The notes under the pieces are model-generated. The model was not told where the DNA came from, searched no databases, and was given only the letters and a program-made list of their open reading frames with translations. Made by a program: the position numbers and the translations under genes. From positions 206,001 to 270,000 of the forward strand of contig JACEFZ010018105.1 in NCBI GenBank assembly GCA_014155875.1: DNA of 64,000 nucleotides, given 5' to 3'. The stretch comes from Cepaea nemoralis (lineage: Eukaryota > Mollusca > Gastropoda > Stylommatophora > Helicidae). This document shows, piece after piece, positions 11,991 through 25,095 of the stretch (the first letter of the stretch is position 1; every line of letters begins with the position of its first letter).

Positions 11991-13145
11991 TAACAATTCC
12001 ATGGGTATGGCAATGTTCCTTCGTGACTGTAAATAACACACAATGACAGCAAATTATAACAACTGATTTTTACCTACAGAATAATGAGTACAAACACATA
12101 ATCACTGTGAAATTACTTACAGAATTTTTAACACATTCTTGCAATGCCTCAAACTCTTTCATACAGTCGGATTTTCCAAGATTTTCTTTTGAAGCCACAC
12201 ATTTCCCATACACTGTTGCCTACATAGAGTCAAATAAAATGTATTTTACATCAATTACATATATGTTAATAAATTGCGAAAAATATAATTCATAAAAACA
12301 CAGTAATAACTAAACTGACTGTATTAACAACATATTCTTCCATGACAACGGACTGACACCTTGCCATCTTGATAGATGATAGTTTGTAAAATGGAGTTAT
12401 ACCTGTCCATAGCATAAAGACTGGGATGAATTTAGAGACCATGTGTTGCCCATGCAGCATGATGCCACTTTCTAGGTCTGCGTAGTTTACTCCAGAGGAA
12501 AGGTAATACCAACAAGTCTGGAACAAGACTAGCTGCAGAAGCTGTCAGATCAGCAAAGACATGCTCTAACTGTTCACCTGTCAGAGCTTCGATCCTAGAT
12601 CAAGCTGCCAAACAAGACTTAGAGCCTGCTTTGCCTGTCACGACATTTAGTCTTTAGGTTGCTTCACCTTATACTAAGGTAAAGTTTGTACCCTCTCAAA
12701 TGCACTCCTCCGCTCAAAGCCATTGGAGGGTGTTGGGTTTGAAGAGTGCCGCCCAACATTCAGCGCTAACAGAAAGCAAGTAGTACTGTCTACAGTCATT
12801 CGGTTGCTCGGTCCCATCTGATTAAGACCTGACTTGAACATGACAACAGAGTCATTGTAAATTATTTCTTAAGTTCCTTTGCAAGAAGGTGCAAATTCCA
12901 GTATATTCTCAATATATTAAAGATGAAAACATCAGACCATTCAACTTTTTTCACCACATCTATGCTACACTGTAACATCCGATGGAAGAATTTTTTTTTT
13001 TTTTTTGAAAGAATCACCATATCCAGAACAGGTAACAACATGAACAACTGAAATGTCATGCAGAAACTGTGTTTAATGAAAAGTTGTATTTGACCTGTTC
13101 TTCTGCATAAATGTGACTGCTGGACAAAGTAAACTAGTAAACTGT
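11991..13145. other. No gene seen
   Basis: Unrecognised DNA. A small stem (cactcctcc near 12700 with ggagggtg near 12724) is present but isolated. Confidence 0.4.
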
Positions 13146-13420
13146 GGGAAAGCTGGTGTCTGTGGAGATGTGGTTTTTGAGAAGAATGTCGAGAATGTCT
13201 TGGAAAAAGAAGAAAACAGATGATGAAGTATTGAAAGCTACAGGTAACGCTAGACTGCTCATTAAAACTGCAACGAAAAAGAGTCTTTCAAAGACATGAA
13301 TTTATGAGGCTCATTATCAACAACAGAACAACAGACAAATTAGCCTTGTGTGGTGAAAATATACTAGAGGCAGAAGAAACAGTAAAAGACAGAGAATGAT
13401 TACGTGGCAAGCTTAAGTAG
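13146..13420 (+). pseudogene. Decayed C-terminal region of an RTE-like LINE
   Basis: A frame reads VEMWFLRRMSRMSWKKKK, then TDDEVLKATGN. This lines up with AEMWFLRKMQRIP and TNDQVLQET of RTE-A (55963-56307). After a frameshift it reads FMRLIINNRTTDKLAL, matching the VMRRxxLENLVTTG block. It is clearly diverged from RTE-A, so it represents an older or separate subfamily. Several stops make it dead. Confidence 0.6.
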
Positions 13421-13650
13421 CTGAGCAGCATATGATAATTAATATTAGTATATATACGCAACACCAAACTTATTTCAAAAACATATCACATTTATTCACA
13501 TGACAGAAGGGATTAGATGATCGCCACCATCTACTCCAGACTTAGATTCAGATTGGTTGGTTAGGAACTTGGAAGATGAAGAACCATTTGCCAGACCTAT
13601 CAACAGATCTGATCTAGTTTGATAATTACACCTTGTAATTTATTTTTTTT

Positions 13651-13676
13651 GGGGGGGGGGGGGGTGGGGGGGGGGG
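13651..13676. repeat. G tract, 26 nt with one T
   Basis: Preceded by a T run, so (T)8(G)14 T (G)11. Confidence 0.95.
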
Positions 13677-14334
13677 ATTTACTAAACATTTTCATTCATA
13701 AACATTGAGACAATGAATGTCATTGTGACTGAGATTGTCATTTTCATTTAATTTTAATTCACAATTTAGAACGGGACAAAGGAAGGCCCACCTGTGCAGC
13801 ACATTTTGCCAACGCTTCTGGGTACTGCAAGATGCGTTTTCGAGCATTTGCAACAGACTTCATAGTTACAAATTAAGTTGCTTGTACGACTAACAGTAGG
13901 ACTAGAAGAGATTGCCTGGTATATCACAACTACTACTACTACTTGTCAAGGAGAAGGTGCAGAAAAGGACAATCTCTCATGAAAGTGAGAGGAAACAGAA
14001 ACCCCAAACAACCTCTACATGATTTGTATCTTCAATTGCAGAAGAGCTCGCATTAGTTATTTTGACCAGAACAGTTAGCGACAAGTTGTGAAATGTGCGA
14101 TGGGAGAACTTGACGTATATTATGTCACATAATTAATAATTATGGGGTAGGATGGGTGGCGGCTTTTCGCGTTCGTTTATCTTTCATGTGAAATATATGG
14201 TGCCAATTTTTCGAAGTCTTGTCGACGCCAGAGCTGAAAGCTCAGTTTAAAAATCCTAGGAATTGAACGAGAACCAGTGATTGAGTTGCTAACTTGATTT
14301 TTCTCATCTTCTGTTGTACTCACCTATTTAGATC

Positions 14335-14352
14335 TCCCCCCCCCCCCCCCCC
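14335..14352. repeat. C tract, about 18 nt
   Basis: Uninterrupted C run. Confidence 0.95.
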
Positions 14353-15080
14353 TTTCAAACATTTTCTTCTCAATTATGTGTATTTAATTAATCGCGTCTT
14401 TCCCGAACACATAATAAGTCCTTCTGATCTAAACTGTAGTTATTTTGTAGTGGCCGCGGTATTGTTCTAACAATTTAATTCAAGTGCTAAAAATGTACGA
14501 TGCGACTTCAAAAAGTAATGAGACGTTAATAATAATATTAATATCTGTTGACAAATACAATATTTAAATGTAAAGTTCACTTCTTTAGATACAAATTCAA
14601 GAAACGAAGCGACAGTTTGTATATATGTTGGTAAAATAATGCTTTAGAGTTATCTTAGAAGAGTTGGACAATGCTGCAAGTGAAACTAACAATAAGGAAT
14701 GAGCGAACTGCGATCTGTAAGAGTGCATAACCAGACAGAAGTCTTGGAGATCAATTGCAGCCAACCTATAGTGTGGAGATGGCACTTGTGTGGTTGATGA
14801 ATAATGGATTTGACCAATGCTTCCTCTGAGCAGTGAAGTGTTGTAACAAAAACTTCAACTTCGTGACCTATCATCATTAAAATTGTGGGCCAACCTACAT
14901 TTGACTATCGCATTGTTTCATGGTCTGCTCGGCGCTGTGTTGACAAATGTTGATTGTGAATCATCTGAAAGATTTAATTGTAATTGTTTCTGTCTCGGAA
15001 AGTAATTACTGCTGCCCAATCGAGGAAACAGCGATAACTATAAAACCACAAGTGAATTACTTTCACAGGGGTGGGGTGGA

Positions 15081-15097
15081 GGGGGGGGGGGGGGGGG
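15081..15097. repeat. G tract, 17 nt, in a G-rich stretch
   Basis: G run preceded by ggggtggggtgga, together a G4-prone segment from about 15068. Confidence 0.9.
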
Positions 15098-18000
15098 CAA
15101 GTGTGCACAATGTGTAGATGGAAAACAATACGTTGTCAAATTTCTTCAGTAGACTGAAAGAAACACAATCACGCGTACCACGTTCATTGGTACACGCGAA
15201 ATATAATGTACACGATCACATATAGTTACACATAATATCAGTGCTTTGCTGTTCGGGTCTTTTGAGTCCTGAACAAGTGAGATTGGAGTAGAGACCCCGT
15301 TACCAAAGTATCATATTCACAAGAACTTTGCAGTAGAGATCATCTTCCCCTCGCCTTGCCTAGAAACCAATGAGGTATGCATGAGTGATACTGCAACTGC
15401 ACATGTGTAGAGAAGCATATTAGGATGTAACTAGGACACTTGGTCATTATTAAGCACAGTAAATACGTTTTGGTTAAGAATAGGCCTAAGTTGGGCATAT
15501 TTCTTCATCGTCGTGAACGAAACATTGGAATGGCCAAATCACGTATAAATATACTAGCTATCACACGATGGAGGTCTTGCTTCAGAACTTATATACTACA
15601 TATTTTAATTATAGATAGTTCAGAGATTGTGAATTGAGAATAACAGGATAGAATAAACATATTATTGATTATCGTTGTAATTCTGTCGTCTTTGGTGTGA
15701 CTTCTTTTCGTAGGCTGCAGTATGAATGAGTGAGAATGAAACAAAATAGTTTCATGTCAAATATAATGGGAGCTCTCCGCTTCAGACACATAATGGGCAC
15801 AAGGGTATTTCTTGAACCACCAATGGCGTCACGATTAAATGGAGATTTTGCACTTCTGACCCATAAACAGACAGGCAAACCACAGCAAGCGCCGATTTAT
15901 GTTCTAGCAATCGGATTGAAGTTTTAAGAATAATTAGAAAGAAAAGCAGCCTTAAACTGGGCAACCATCTTGAGAAAGAACTCGGCAGAAGAAATCTACA
16001 GTTAACAAAATTATTGTTAATTTATCTATAGAAATAAACAATGAATACAACATTTCAACTGACAATTTATATTCATTGACAAAGACCACCTTAATCTGAC
16101 CAATTATTTTAACTAGATTAGATCAACGCAAGTTCAGCTCAGTAGCAACAGGATGTTGGAATTGAGTATATCTTGAAACTATGAATGATGACAATGAGTA
16201 TGCGCTAAATTGTGCTCAGGATTCGTTATAACATGTCGTGTTATTATTTTCTAACAATTACCGGAATTATCTATTATTACTTCATTTTAAAAGCATGTTA
16301 GAAATACAGAAGGAAGGTTAGTTGCATGTTCTTTACATGACGTCGCAATCAACCCCAGTATCTAGTGGCCGTTTGTGATTTTCATGGCAATTTTACGTTC
16401 ACTTATTTGCCATTGCTTTCTGAACGGCAGTTTGATATGCCATTGTAAAAGTCAACGCATAACGATCTACTCCTAAATTGCCTTAAACTGTCTACAAACC
16501 CAATATGTCGGGAATGTGAGGCTGCGTTCATTATCCCTTGGCTACAGACGCCTACTTAGGGTGTAAACTATAGACACTATAGTCTGTCCAGAAATGAATG
16601 CCTTCATGCATGATCAATTATTTTGAAAACTGTCTGTTGCATCGTTATTAAATGTTTCCTGCCGTCTTATATTTACCCCCACCCAAGGAATGTGTCTTTG
16701 ATAGGTCCAAAAGCAACTTAGATTATGAAAAGCGGCGACATTTCTTTGATGTTTTGGTGAAAAACTAGTGATTTCTCGCTAACAAACTTGTTTTACAGTA
16801 ATGCCCCGTCCCGCTACGCGAGGCTCTTGTCATAAGGCCAATCCCATGCCCCACGAGAAAATTAACTATTCAACGCTAATGCTTCCGTGTGAAGACGTAA
16901 TACATTAGTAATGTGCACTTCATCTCTGACCCGTAAATTATATACCGCATTTAAACAAACTTTGAAATCTGCTGTACAATCTCCAGAACAAAAATTCAAA
17001 TTGGTTTGTTGAGTGGACATAATGATAAGGTTATATGCTAAATCTCATCATTTTCCCTCAGTTGGTTACTGAAATATGAAATTTTATATGGGGGAAGACA
17101 AAAGTAAACAGACCATGGCATCCAAATTGTTTTGCGGATGAGTTCAAAATAATCAATTTTGTCCACACATCAGAGCCAATCCGTCGCCATGTTATGGTAA
17201 CGCGTTGACACCAAGACAAAGGAATTCCCAAGTTAATTAGATGAATCTATCTTGACCAATCAGTGGTATGAGAATATTCACGTCAAAAAGAATCACAACA
17301 AAGAATGTATCATCGCATGAAAACTATATTCAGCAAGAAGTGAAATGGAAATAGAACTACATATCCCACACGCTATTACTATCATGTTACATATAAGCCC
17401 ACTATTTAGAGGGGAGAAACAGACTTATCAAGAGTGTTGTAGTGTATTGATAATTGACAATGAAAATATTATGAATTGTCCATTGTTTAACTTCTCTCTG
17501 ACACGTCTATTTTATACTACCCTGCATGGCGTCGCAATGCCGCCCGTCGGTGCAAAGATTCAGAGAATATAAGAGAGTGTATTAGGCACACCAGAATCCA
17601 GTTAGCCTGAATCTTGAAGGCTTATCAATATTAGTGTTCATTATTTATACCAATATACTTATCTTCGCTGGTCAACGCAATCACAAAAGCTTTCATACGA
17701 CACAAGCTTCAATGAAGTATTATATTTATTTGCCGTTGTCAGTATGAGTGCAAAAATTACCCCTTTGGACAACAATACCCTTCCAATTAATATCCGAATT
17801 ATGCTGAATGATCACAGAATTATTAATTCGAGCCAGGCAATGGACTCTAGTATAACTTCTCTTCTGGGTTGAACGGGGTAGGGAAAATGATATTATTTAA
17901 AATATCATATTAATGTAACGATAAAGAGTATCAAGGAAAAGCCACATGTATGTATTAATTTAATGAAGATAAGACTATCAGTCACGTTTATGTTAGTTAA

Positions 18001-18223
18001 TACAGTTTGGCTTTGCATCCCAATTGTATCGGATTGGGGGTGGTGGATGTCACGATCTAGATTTATCTCCCTTCAGGGAAGGGAGCTAATCGAGGGCTAT
18101 GCTTTAACTATAATAACATGTGAATGACAAGAAGTTCGGGATGTAACTGAGTACTGTCTACGCAGTTAATGGATACGGAATAGATGTCGCGAAGGTTCTG
18201 CGACTGATTCCCCGTGAGGCGCC

Positions 18224-18430
18224 ACATGTACCATGCCGGAAAGAGTGGGCGGTCATGACTCGCCATTTCACTCGATCACCACAGTCGTGGATCAGCTCAG
18301 TGTTCCTGTCTCTCCCATGCCATGTGGCCAAGCTAGCAAGGTATTTACTTCTCGGTCTTCCCTTTGGTTTGTTCGCTTCGATCATGCCAGTTGTCACCAA
18401 GTTCTCCAATTTATTTCTTCTCATAACACA
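18224..18430 (-). mobile_element. RTE-A LINE, short 3' fragment
   Basis: Minus strand; encodes MRRNKLENLVTTGMIE, then SKYLASLATWHGRDR and ELIHDCGDRVKW, ending RHGT. It lacks the (TGA)n tail; the 3' end abuts acatgtggcgcctc. It is 5'-truncated at about 18430. The frame is open through 18158-18502, so this is a fairly young copy. Confidence 0.85.
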
Positions 18431-18544
18431 CGGTTTGTGTGCTTGTGTGTGTTTACACCAAAGAATAAGACAGAAACAGACAATACCAGAAGATGTATTC
18501 ATTCTACAGTAGATGGGGAAAACTACACATCAATGAACAGCTGA

Positions 18545-18905
18545 AAGAATGGATGGGCAGATGAAGAAGTGAATAACGGGTGAATAAAGATGAGTGAATA
18601 GAGTGATGAATGAAGGGATAAGTAAATAGATTAATTAAGAAATGGACTACATGGTGAAACTAGGAACAAATTAATAGGTTAATGGATGAATGAGTGTATG
18701 AATAAAATAATGGGAGGATAAAGGCAGGAAAGAACGGATGGATAATTAGATGGGTGGATTAAGAAAAGAATGAGAAAATGAAGAATGGGTGGATAATTTG
18801 TTGGATGAAGACATGAATTACAGTATGAAAAATAAAAGAATGAATGGATAGATTGATGGGTGATAAACGGATGGAAAGTGGCTGAAGAAATAAATGAGTG
18901 AATGA
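18545..18905. repeat. Decayed tetranucleotide-type tract (GAAT/GGAT rich)
   Basis: Purine-rich DNA built from variants of gaatgaatg, tgaatggatg and gataaatag. It looks like an old, heavily mutated (GAAT)n/(GGAT)n microsatellite. Confidence 0.7.
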
Positions 18906-19028
18906 ATCATCATCTACAGCCACCTTCACTTGCCAGAACATCCTCTGGGGCCCACTTCAGGCTGGAACCAACTGGGAGTCTGGGTCAGTTTTTAAAATCT
19001 GCCTTGATATGGATTTGAACCTAACGTA
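18906..19028 (-). mobile_element. SINE-B copy, truncated head
   Basis: Minus orientation; contains ccacttcaggctgg, gtctgggtcagtttttaaaa and tatggatttgaacc. The tRNA-like head end is lost. Confidence 0.7.
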
Positions 19029-19246
19029 GCTCCCCATATGTAAATGGTGTAGTAAAATATGATTTACACCTTTTAAAGGACCTGGGGTGGGGGGAATCTG
19101 AGACAAAAGTGCAGAGGACAAAGTGGTGCTGGAAGGAAAAGTTGGTGGGAAGCGTGCAAGAGAAAGATAAGAGAATATAAGTAAAAGAAAAAGTAAAGTA
19201 TCCTTTTACACGCCTTGAGGTTTATTTGGTATATGGACTAGCCCAT

Positions 19247-19453
19247 AATTTAATTATCCAGTCGACAATCAATGGGTGAAAGGTCAATATCATGCCGGCC
19301 GCCTTGACCTCCTGTAATATTTTCTGGTGCTCATTTTAGGCTGGGTTGACCTGGAGCTAAGAGAAATTAAAACAAAAAGAAATCCGCCTCGTTGGGGATT
19401 CGAACACACGACCACTGGGAAGGTAGACAGCCGTGCCAGTTGCTGCCCTACCG
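19247..19453 (-). mobile_element. SINE-B copy
   Basis: Contains aggtcaatatcatgccggcc, aggctgggttgacctgg and ggggattcgaacacacgac in minus orientation, ending in a tRNA-like head near 19450. One of the better-preserved copies. Confidence 0.85.
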
Positions 19454-19744
19454 CAATTATAACCGAAAATGCTGGAAGGAAAAGATTAGGGTAAACGTAC
19501 AAGAGGAAGACAACCGTGCATGTGTTTGAACAATATCACGAGATGGACTGGAAGAAGCCTGTATGAGTGTACAGTGAAGATGCAGACCATAGTGTGTGGG
19601 AGACCTTATGATGATGACACGCAGAGAAACCCTCGCATCCTTTGAAGCAGCATCATAAATACATTAACATGTTTATCGACATACATAGGGGACAAAAGAA
19701 ATACACAGAAATTAAAAAATATTGAAAACTCTAGGTACATTTTA

Positions 19745-19982
19745 GCCGGGCTCCGTGGCGAAGGTATTAAGGACTCGGTTCGTGATCCCGCATTCCCGCG
19801 TTCGAAACACAGCTGCGCACGATCTGGCAGCAGATCGCGTTGCGCTGGTTTCTTACGAAATGGTATGGGTGCCGGGCGTTCAGAAATTAATGACAAATTA
19901 CTGAACGTAAACTTGCCAAGACATCAACAACAGCAAAAAATGCTGGTGTTGACTGCAAACGTCCTGTAAAGGATATGAAACT
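19745..19982 (+). mobile_element. SINE-A copy, variant head
   Basis: Head gccgggctccgtggcgaagg, B box-like gcgttcgaaac, core caaattactgaacgtaaact and 3' end tcctgtaaaggatatgaaac. The middle differs from other SINE-A copies. Confidence 0.75.
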
Positions 19983-20040
19983 AACTTTCATATGTTTATT
20001 TATAATGAAGTCAAATGTTTGTTTTCGGGATACTATAGAG

Positions 20041-20441
20041 CAGTGGTTCTCAACCTTTTTTGGCCCGTGCCCCCCTTCACCATTTGCCCCCCTTCACCAT
20101 ATTTTCAGAACGTCATCCCCCCCCCCCCTTTCATATTTCCTATCTAAAAATCCCATCACCCCTACATAGTATACGAAAAAATGGAAGGTAAATTTAATAG
20201 CATATACTAAAACAAGTCTAGACATCCACATAAAACATGATTTGTGGGTCTACTGACTTTATAAAATGAATTTTATAAGAATGAGACGTATATAACTATA
20301 AAGTATGAAGGGAAAAACAATATCAAGTAATCGGTTCTTGTATTAACGCGATCTTGAAATGGTCTTCATCCCCCCCCCCCCTGGAAACCCTAAAATTCCC
20401 CCGGAAGGGGGGGGGGATTCCCCACCGGTTGAGAACCACTG
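20041..20441. mobile_element. hAT-type MITE, complete 401-bp copy
   Basis: Perfect 15-bp terminal inverted repeats: cagtggttctcaacc at 20041-20055 and its reverse complement at 20427-20441. This sequence matches the hAT-type TIR pattern. Flanks read ctatagag on the left and catagagt on the right, consistent with an 8-bp target duplication that has lost one base, but not exact. There is no transposase; internal C/G tracts near 20117, 20371 and 20406 are expanded. The ends of two other copies are at 4640 and 55506. Confidence 0.85.
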
Positions 20442-20589
20442 CATAGAGTTTCCATTTACGAAAGAAGAAAATCGAGGCTTTCGAACTTACATATTACAAA
20501 AACATTCCTGGTGGTATACTTTGGACCAAGAAATAGTCTATCTCCTGGAAGTAAGGTCACGTGTCTACCAGCACAAAGACTTGTATAGA

Positions 20590-22150
20590 AAATGTTACAC
20601 TGGCTGACGCTCTTGCATAGGAAATATTACACTGGTTGATGTACATGTCACAGCAAATATTACACTGGTTGATGTACATGTCACAGAAAATATTACACTG
20701 GCTGATGTACTTGTCACCTTGTCACATAAAATATTACACTGGCTGATGTACATGTCACAGAAAATATTACACTGGTTGATGTACATGTCACAGAAAATAT
20801 TACACTGGCTGATGTACATGTCACATAAAATATCACACTGGCTGATGTACATGTCACAGAAAATATTACACTGGTTGATGTACATGTCACAGAAAATATT
20901 ACATTGGCTGATGTACATGTCACCTTGTCACATAAAATATTACACTGGCTGATGTACATGTCACAGAAAATATTACACTGTTTGATGTACATGTCACAGA
21001 AAATATTACATTGGCTGATGTACTTGTCACATTGTCACATAAAATACTACACTGGCTGATGTACATGTCACAGAAAATATTACACTGTTTGATGTACATG
21101 TCACAGAAAATATTACATTGGCTGATGTACGTGTCACCTTGTCACATAAAATATTACACTGGCTGATGTACATGTCACATAAAATATTACACTGGCTGAT
21201 GTACATGTCACATAAAATATTACACTGGCTGATGTACATGTCACATAAAATATTACACTGGCTGATGTACTTGTCACCTTGTCACATAAAATATTACACT
21301 GGCTGATGTACATGTCACAGAAAATATCACACTGGTTGATGTACATGTCACAGAAAATATTACATTGGCTGATGTACTTGTCACCTTGTCACATAAAATA
21401 TTACACTGGATGATGTACATGTCACAGAAAATATTACATTGGCTGATGTACTTGTCACCTTGTCACATAAAATATTACACTGGCTGATGTACATGTCACA
21501 GAAAATATTACACTGGCTGATGTACATGTCACAGAAAATGTCACACTGGTTGATGTACATGTCACAGAAAATATTACATTGGCTGATGTACTTGTCACCT
21601 TGTCACATAAAATATTACACTGGCTGATGTACATGTCACAGAAAATATTACACTGGCTGATGTACTTGTCACATAAAATATTACACTGGCTGATGTACAT
21701 GTCGCAGAAAATATCACACTGGTTGATGTACATGTCACAGAAAATATTACATTGGCTGATGTACTTGTCACCTTGTCACATACAATATTACACTGGTTGA
21801 TGTACATGTCACAGAAAATATTACATTGGCTGGTGTACTTGTCACCTTGTCACATAAAATATTACACTGTTTGATGTACATGTCACAGAAAATATTACAT
21901 TGGCTGATGTACTTGTCACCTTGTCACATAAAATATTACACTGGCTGATGTACATGTCACAGAAAATATTACACTGGCTGATGTACTTGTCACATAAAAT
22001 ATTACACTGGCTGATGTACATGTCACATAAAATATTACACTGGCTGATGTACTTGTCACCTTGTCACATAAAATATTACACTGGCTGATGTACATGTCAC
22101 AGAAAATATTACACTGGCTGATGTACATGTCACAGGAAATGTTAAACTGG
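20590..22150. repeat. 33/41-bp tandem array
   Basis: Roughly 43 units. The common unit is 33 bp (ctgatgtacatgtcacagaa plus ttacactgg). A longer 41-bp variant gains 8 bp by doubling ttgtcac (ttgtcaccttgtcac) and recurs at intervals of roughly 70-210 bp, giving a loose higher-order pattern. Because 33 is a multiple of three, frames stay open on both strands (for example repeated MYMSQKILHWL and MYISQCNIFCD); these are not proteins. Confidence 0.95.
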
Positions 22151-22260
22151 CTGAGGTTCTTGTCTAATATTTAGCTATCTTATCCAGTGTATAAAATCCA
22201 CCAATCAGACGTATAATTAGTACATAGTTAATTTTGAAAAGTATGTGACTTTTCTGATAC

Positions 22261-22266
22261 TATATA

Positions 22267-22359
<93 letters not shown>
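22261..22359. repeat. (AT)n microsatellite
   Basis: About 49 AT units with one phase slip. Confidence 0.97.
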
Positions 22360-22363
<4 letters not shown>

Positions 22364-22364
22364 T

Positions 22365-22870
22365 AAATAATCTACATGTTATATGAAATAAACTAAATGT
22401 TTTGTGAAATAAACTAATGTTTGATAAAACTACCTGAAAGTTAAATGAAATAAAGTGCATTTTAAATGAAATAAACCAAAGGCAATATTAAACAAACTTT
22501 ATTTTAAATGGAATAAATTAAATGTTTGATTAAAACACAAAAAGTTAGATAAAAGAAACAAAATAGTTGAAATACATTAAACGTTAATTGAAATTAGCAA
22601 AAAATATGTTTGAAAATAAATATTAGATGAAATGTATTACATTTTAGATAAAATAAACTAAATGTTAGATTATTAAAAACTACATACTAAATGAAATAAG
22701 TTAAATGTTATATGAAATAAAGTAAATATTATATTAAATAAGAAAAACGCTCAACAAAATAAATGAAATTTTAGATGGAGTAAACTAAATATTTGAATTA
22801 AAAAGTACATGTTTTATCAAATAAACTAAATTTATATTAAACAAAGACACTTTTAGATTTGTTTACTGCA
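22365..22870. repeat. Decayed A-rich tandem array
   Basis: Many imperfect copies of gaaataaactaaatgtt and agatgaaataaa at irregular spacing of about 25-40 bp. Very A-rich; an old array. Confidence 0.7.
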
Positions 22871-23689
22871 TTAAAACTTAATAGGTAAGAGGTTTGCTAA
22901 AATGGAGCTGTCCTAAAGTGTTTCCACTCAATAGGAACATAATGGCAGCTTTTCTCTGAAGAGGGCTAAAGCCACCCCTCGAGTCCTGTGAGACACTATC
23001 AATATCTATAACATGTACAACACAACAATTAATAATAAAAACTTTAATTATGAATTCTTACTAGCATGCCAGCATCTCCTTCGTTACAGAAAGAAGATTT
23101 ATTATAACACTTGATCACGTTTCTGCTGCATGTACTATTTTCTGTTTTTAGTTTATAGTTGTAGTCAGCATTCTCATCCGACAGTCTTCCATATACTTAT
23201 CTATCGGTTTATGTGTGGAATTATTCATCAGTTTTTCTCATCTCTTGTTTCCGTCTTATGTGTCAGCATCCAAAAGCTTCGTATTTACTTATCTATTAGT
23301 TTATGTGTGAAATTAGACACCAGTTTACTCATTCATTTTATATTATCTGTTTTTATAATAAATAATGTTTAAAATGCATCTTATATCAAAAGGTTCACCA
23401 GCCGTTGATCAGTTACTCGTGAAATGACCAACGTGATTTATGTTGTCTTGTCAAATGCATTCCTAACAAATATTGTCTTTTTAATCGACTCTGTTTTATG
23501 GTTATTCTATATGTGTATGCCCTATTTGTGAATTCCACCTCTTTCGTTGTCATTTTTTTTTCTGCTCTGTCCCGCTGTTGCTCTCCATGTTCAAGTCTCT
23601 CTTATCAATTTCAACACTTCTGTTATTACTTCTATCACTTTGTAGTCTAATTATAAAATAATTATGCCTCCTTGGCCACCTAAACGTCA
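22871..23689. other. No gene seen
   Basis: T-rich DNA. From about 23150 to 23330 two similar stretches (cttatctatcggtttatgtg and cttatctattagtttatgtg) hint at another decayed duplication. An 80-aa open frame at 23130-23372 has no motif. Confidence 0.5.
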
Positions 23690-24185
23690 CTTCAGTTATC
23701 ACTTTGTTTCACCATGTCATGTTGTTACTCTAAATATGTCTGTTCTCTTTGTCATTTTCACCACTTCATTTGTTAATTTTATCCATGTTGTAGTGCTACT
23801 TTACATGTTTGTACTCTGTTCGTTACTTTCACTCCTTCGATTGTCATTTTCATTCACACGAGCAAGGTGTTACTTTAACTGTTTCTAACCTTTTTATTAC
23901 TTCCACCCCTTAAACTGTCCTTATTTAAGCACTCAATCATGTAGCCACTTTAACTGTTCCTGCCCTTTTTGTTACTTCCATCCCTTCAGTTGTCTTAATT
24001 TATCGACACTGCTGTCGTCACTTTAACTATTTATGTCCTCTTTGCTATTGCCACCCCTTCAGTTACCTTTATTTATCCACTCTATTATGTCGTCACTTTA
24101 ACTATTTCTGCCCTCTTTGTTACTTCCACCCCTTCAGTTGTTGTATTTATCAACTTTATCACGTGCTTCTGCCCTCTTTGTTACA
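23690..24185. repeat. Decayed tandem array, about 75-bp unit
   Basis: Units share cactttaactatttctgcc, then ctctttgttacttccacccc and ttcagttgtc. Unit starts near 23870, 23946, 24019 and 24094 are 73-76 bp apart. Copies further left are more diverged, back to about 23690 or beyond. Confidence 0.8.
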
Positions 24186-24474
24186 TTCACGCCATCAGAT
24201 CCAGACAGTTATCTCATTAACTCGCCAGACCAGTTTATTATTACATCAAAGTAACAATTTCTGGTATAGAAAGATTAAATATACAACCGACTAGTAAATT
24301 TCTCTTCCTGTTTCTAATACAAGCTGGAAATAAATAAAATAAACAAACGAAACAACAAAGCTCATTGCCCGAAGAAAATGGTCGCTATTTTGAATCATCA
24401 AATCTTCTAACAGATAGCAGTAATAATAAATAATTTTTGTAGCGATCGTGTTCTTTTAGTTATAGACTCATTTG

Positions 24475-24630
24475 CGTTTGGTCTGTCGTACCACTTCACA
24501 CGTTCGTGTCATATTTGATTTGGTATGTCTTACTACTTCACGCTGTGATATCATATCTGGTCTGTCATACTACTTCACGCATTCGTGGCATATCTGGCCT
24601 GTACATATTACTTCATATTTTCGTATCACA
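24475..24630. repeat. Decayed tandem array, about 50-bp unit
   Basis: Three to four copies of a unit with tggtctgtcatactacttca and cgttcgtgtcatat. Confidence 0.7.
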
Positions 24631-24724
24631 TCTTTAAAGCAAAAGATAAAGGTAGTCCCTGGTCATAGATGCTGGGAACTGTGTGAGATGATGAACAAAT
24701 ATCACCCACGACAGTAGGGGGAAA

Positions 24725-25095
24725 CGAGGCTGCAGTAAGCTGTAGAAATGCTTGATGACGTCATGATATGAATGAACCTGCCTTAATGTGTTATGGTGTT
24801 AAATATATTAGATGGTGTCATAATATCGATGGTGCTGCCGTAAGCGATGTAAAGTGTTATGTCGTTTGATATACTTTATGGTGTCATAGCATGGAATGGT
24901 GCTGCAGTAAGATGTATAAAGTGTTATATCATTAGATATACACGAAGGTGTCATATGCAGATTGCACCGCTGTAGACAGTATAAAGTGATACTGATATGT
25001 CGTTGGCTGTACGCACGGTGTCGTAATATAAATTATGTTACCGTGCCTTATACTACTAGATAGACTTGGTGACTTCATAAATGGTATAAATTATC
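24725..25095. repeat. Decayed tandem array, about 70-bp unit
   Basis: About five copies sharing gctgcagtaagctgta, aagtgttat and gatggtgtcataatat. Adjacent to the two preceding arrays but with a different unit. Confidence 0.7.

Larger units (their letters stand above)
13421..18215. other. Long stretch without recognisable genes
   Basis: AT-rich DNA with homopolymer tracts (listed separately) and scattered short open frames (60-75 aa) on both strands that overlap each other and show no motifs. I found no transposon ends or RNA genes. A decayed SINE-B-like stretch may sit at about 14210-14290 (tttaaaaatcctaggaattg). Confidence 0.45.

Noticed and set aside
14490..14880. Possible mariner element from ttcaaaaagtaatgagac near 14507
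   Set aside because: The short end-like motif has no matching partner and no transposase blocks could be read in the interval.
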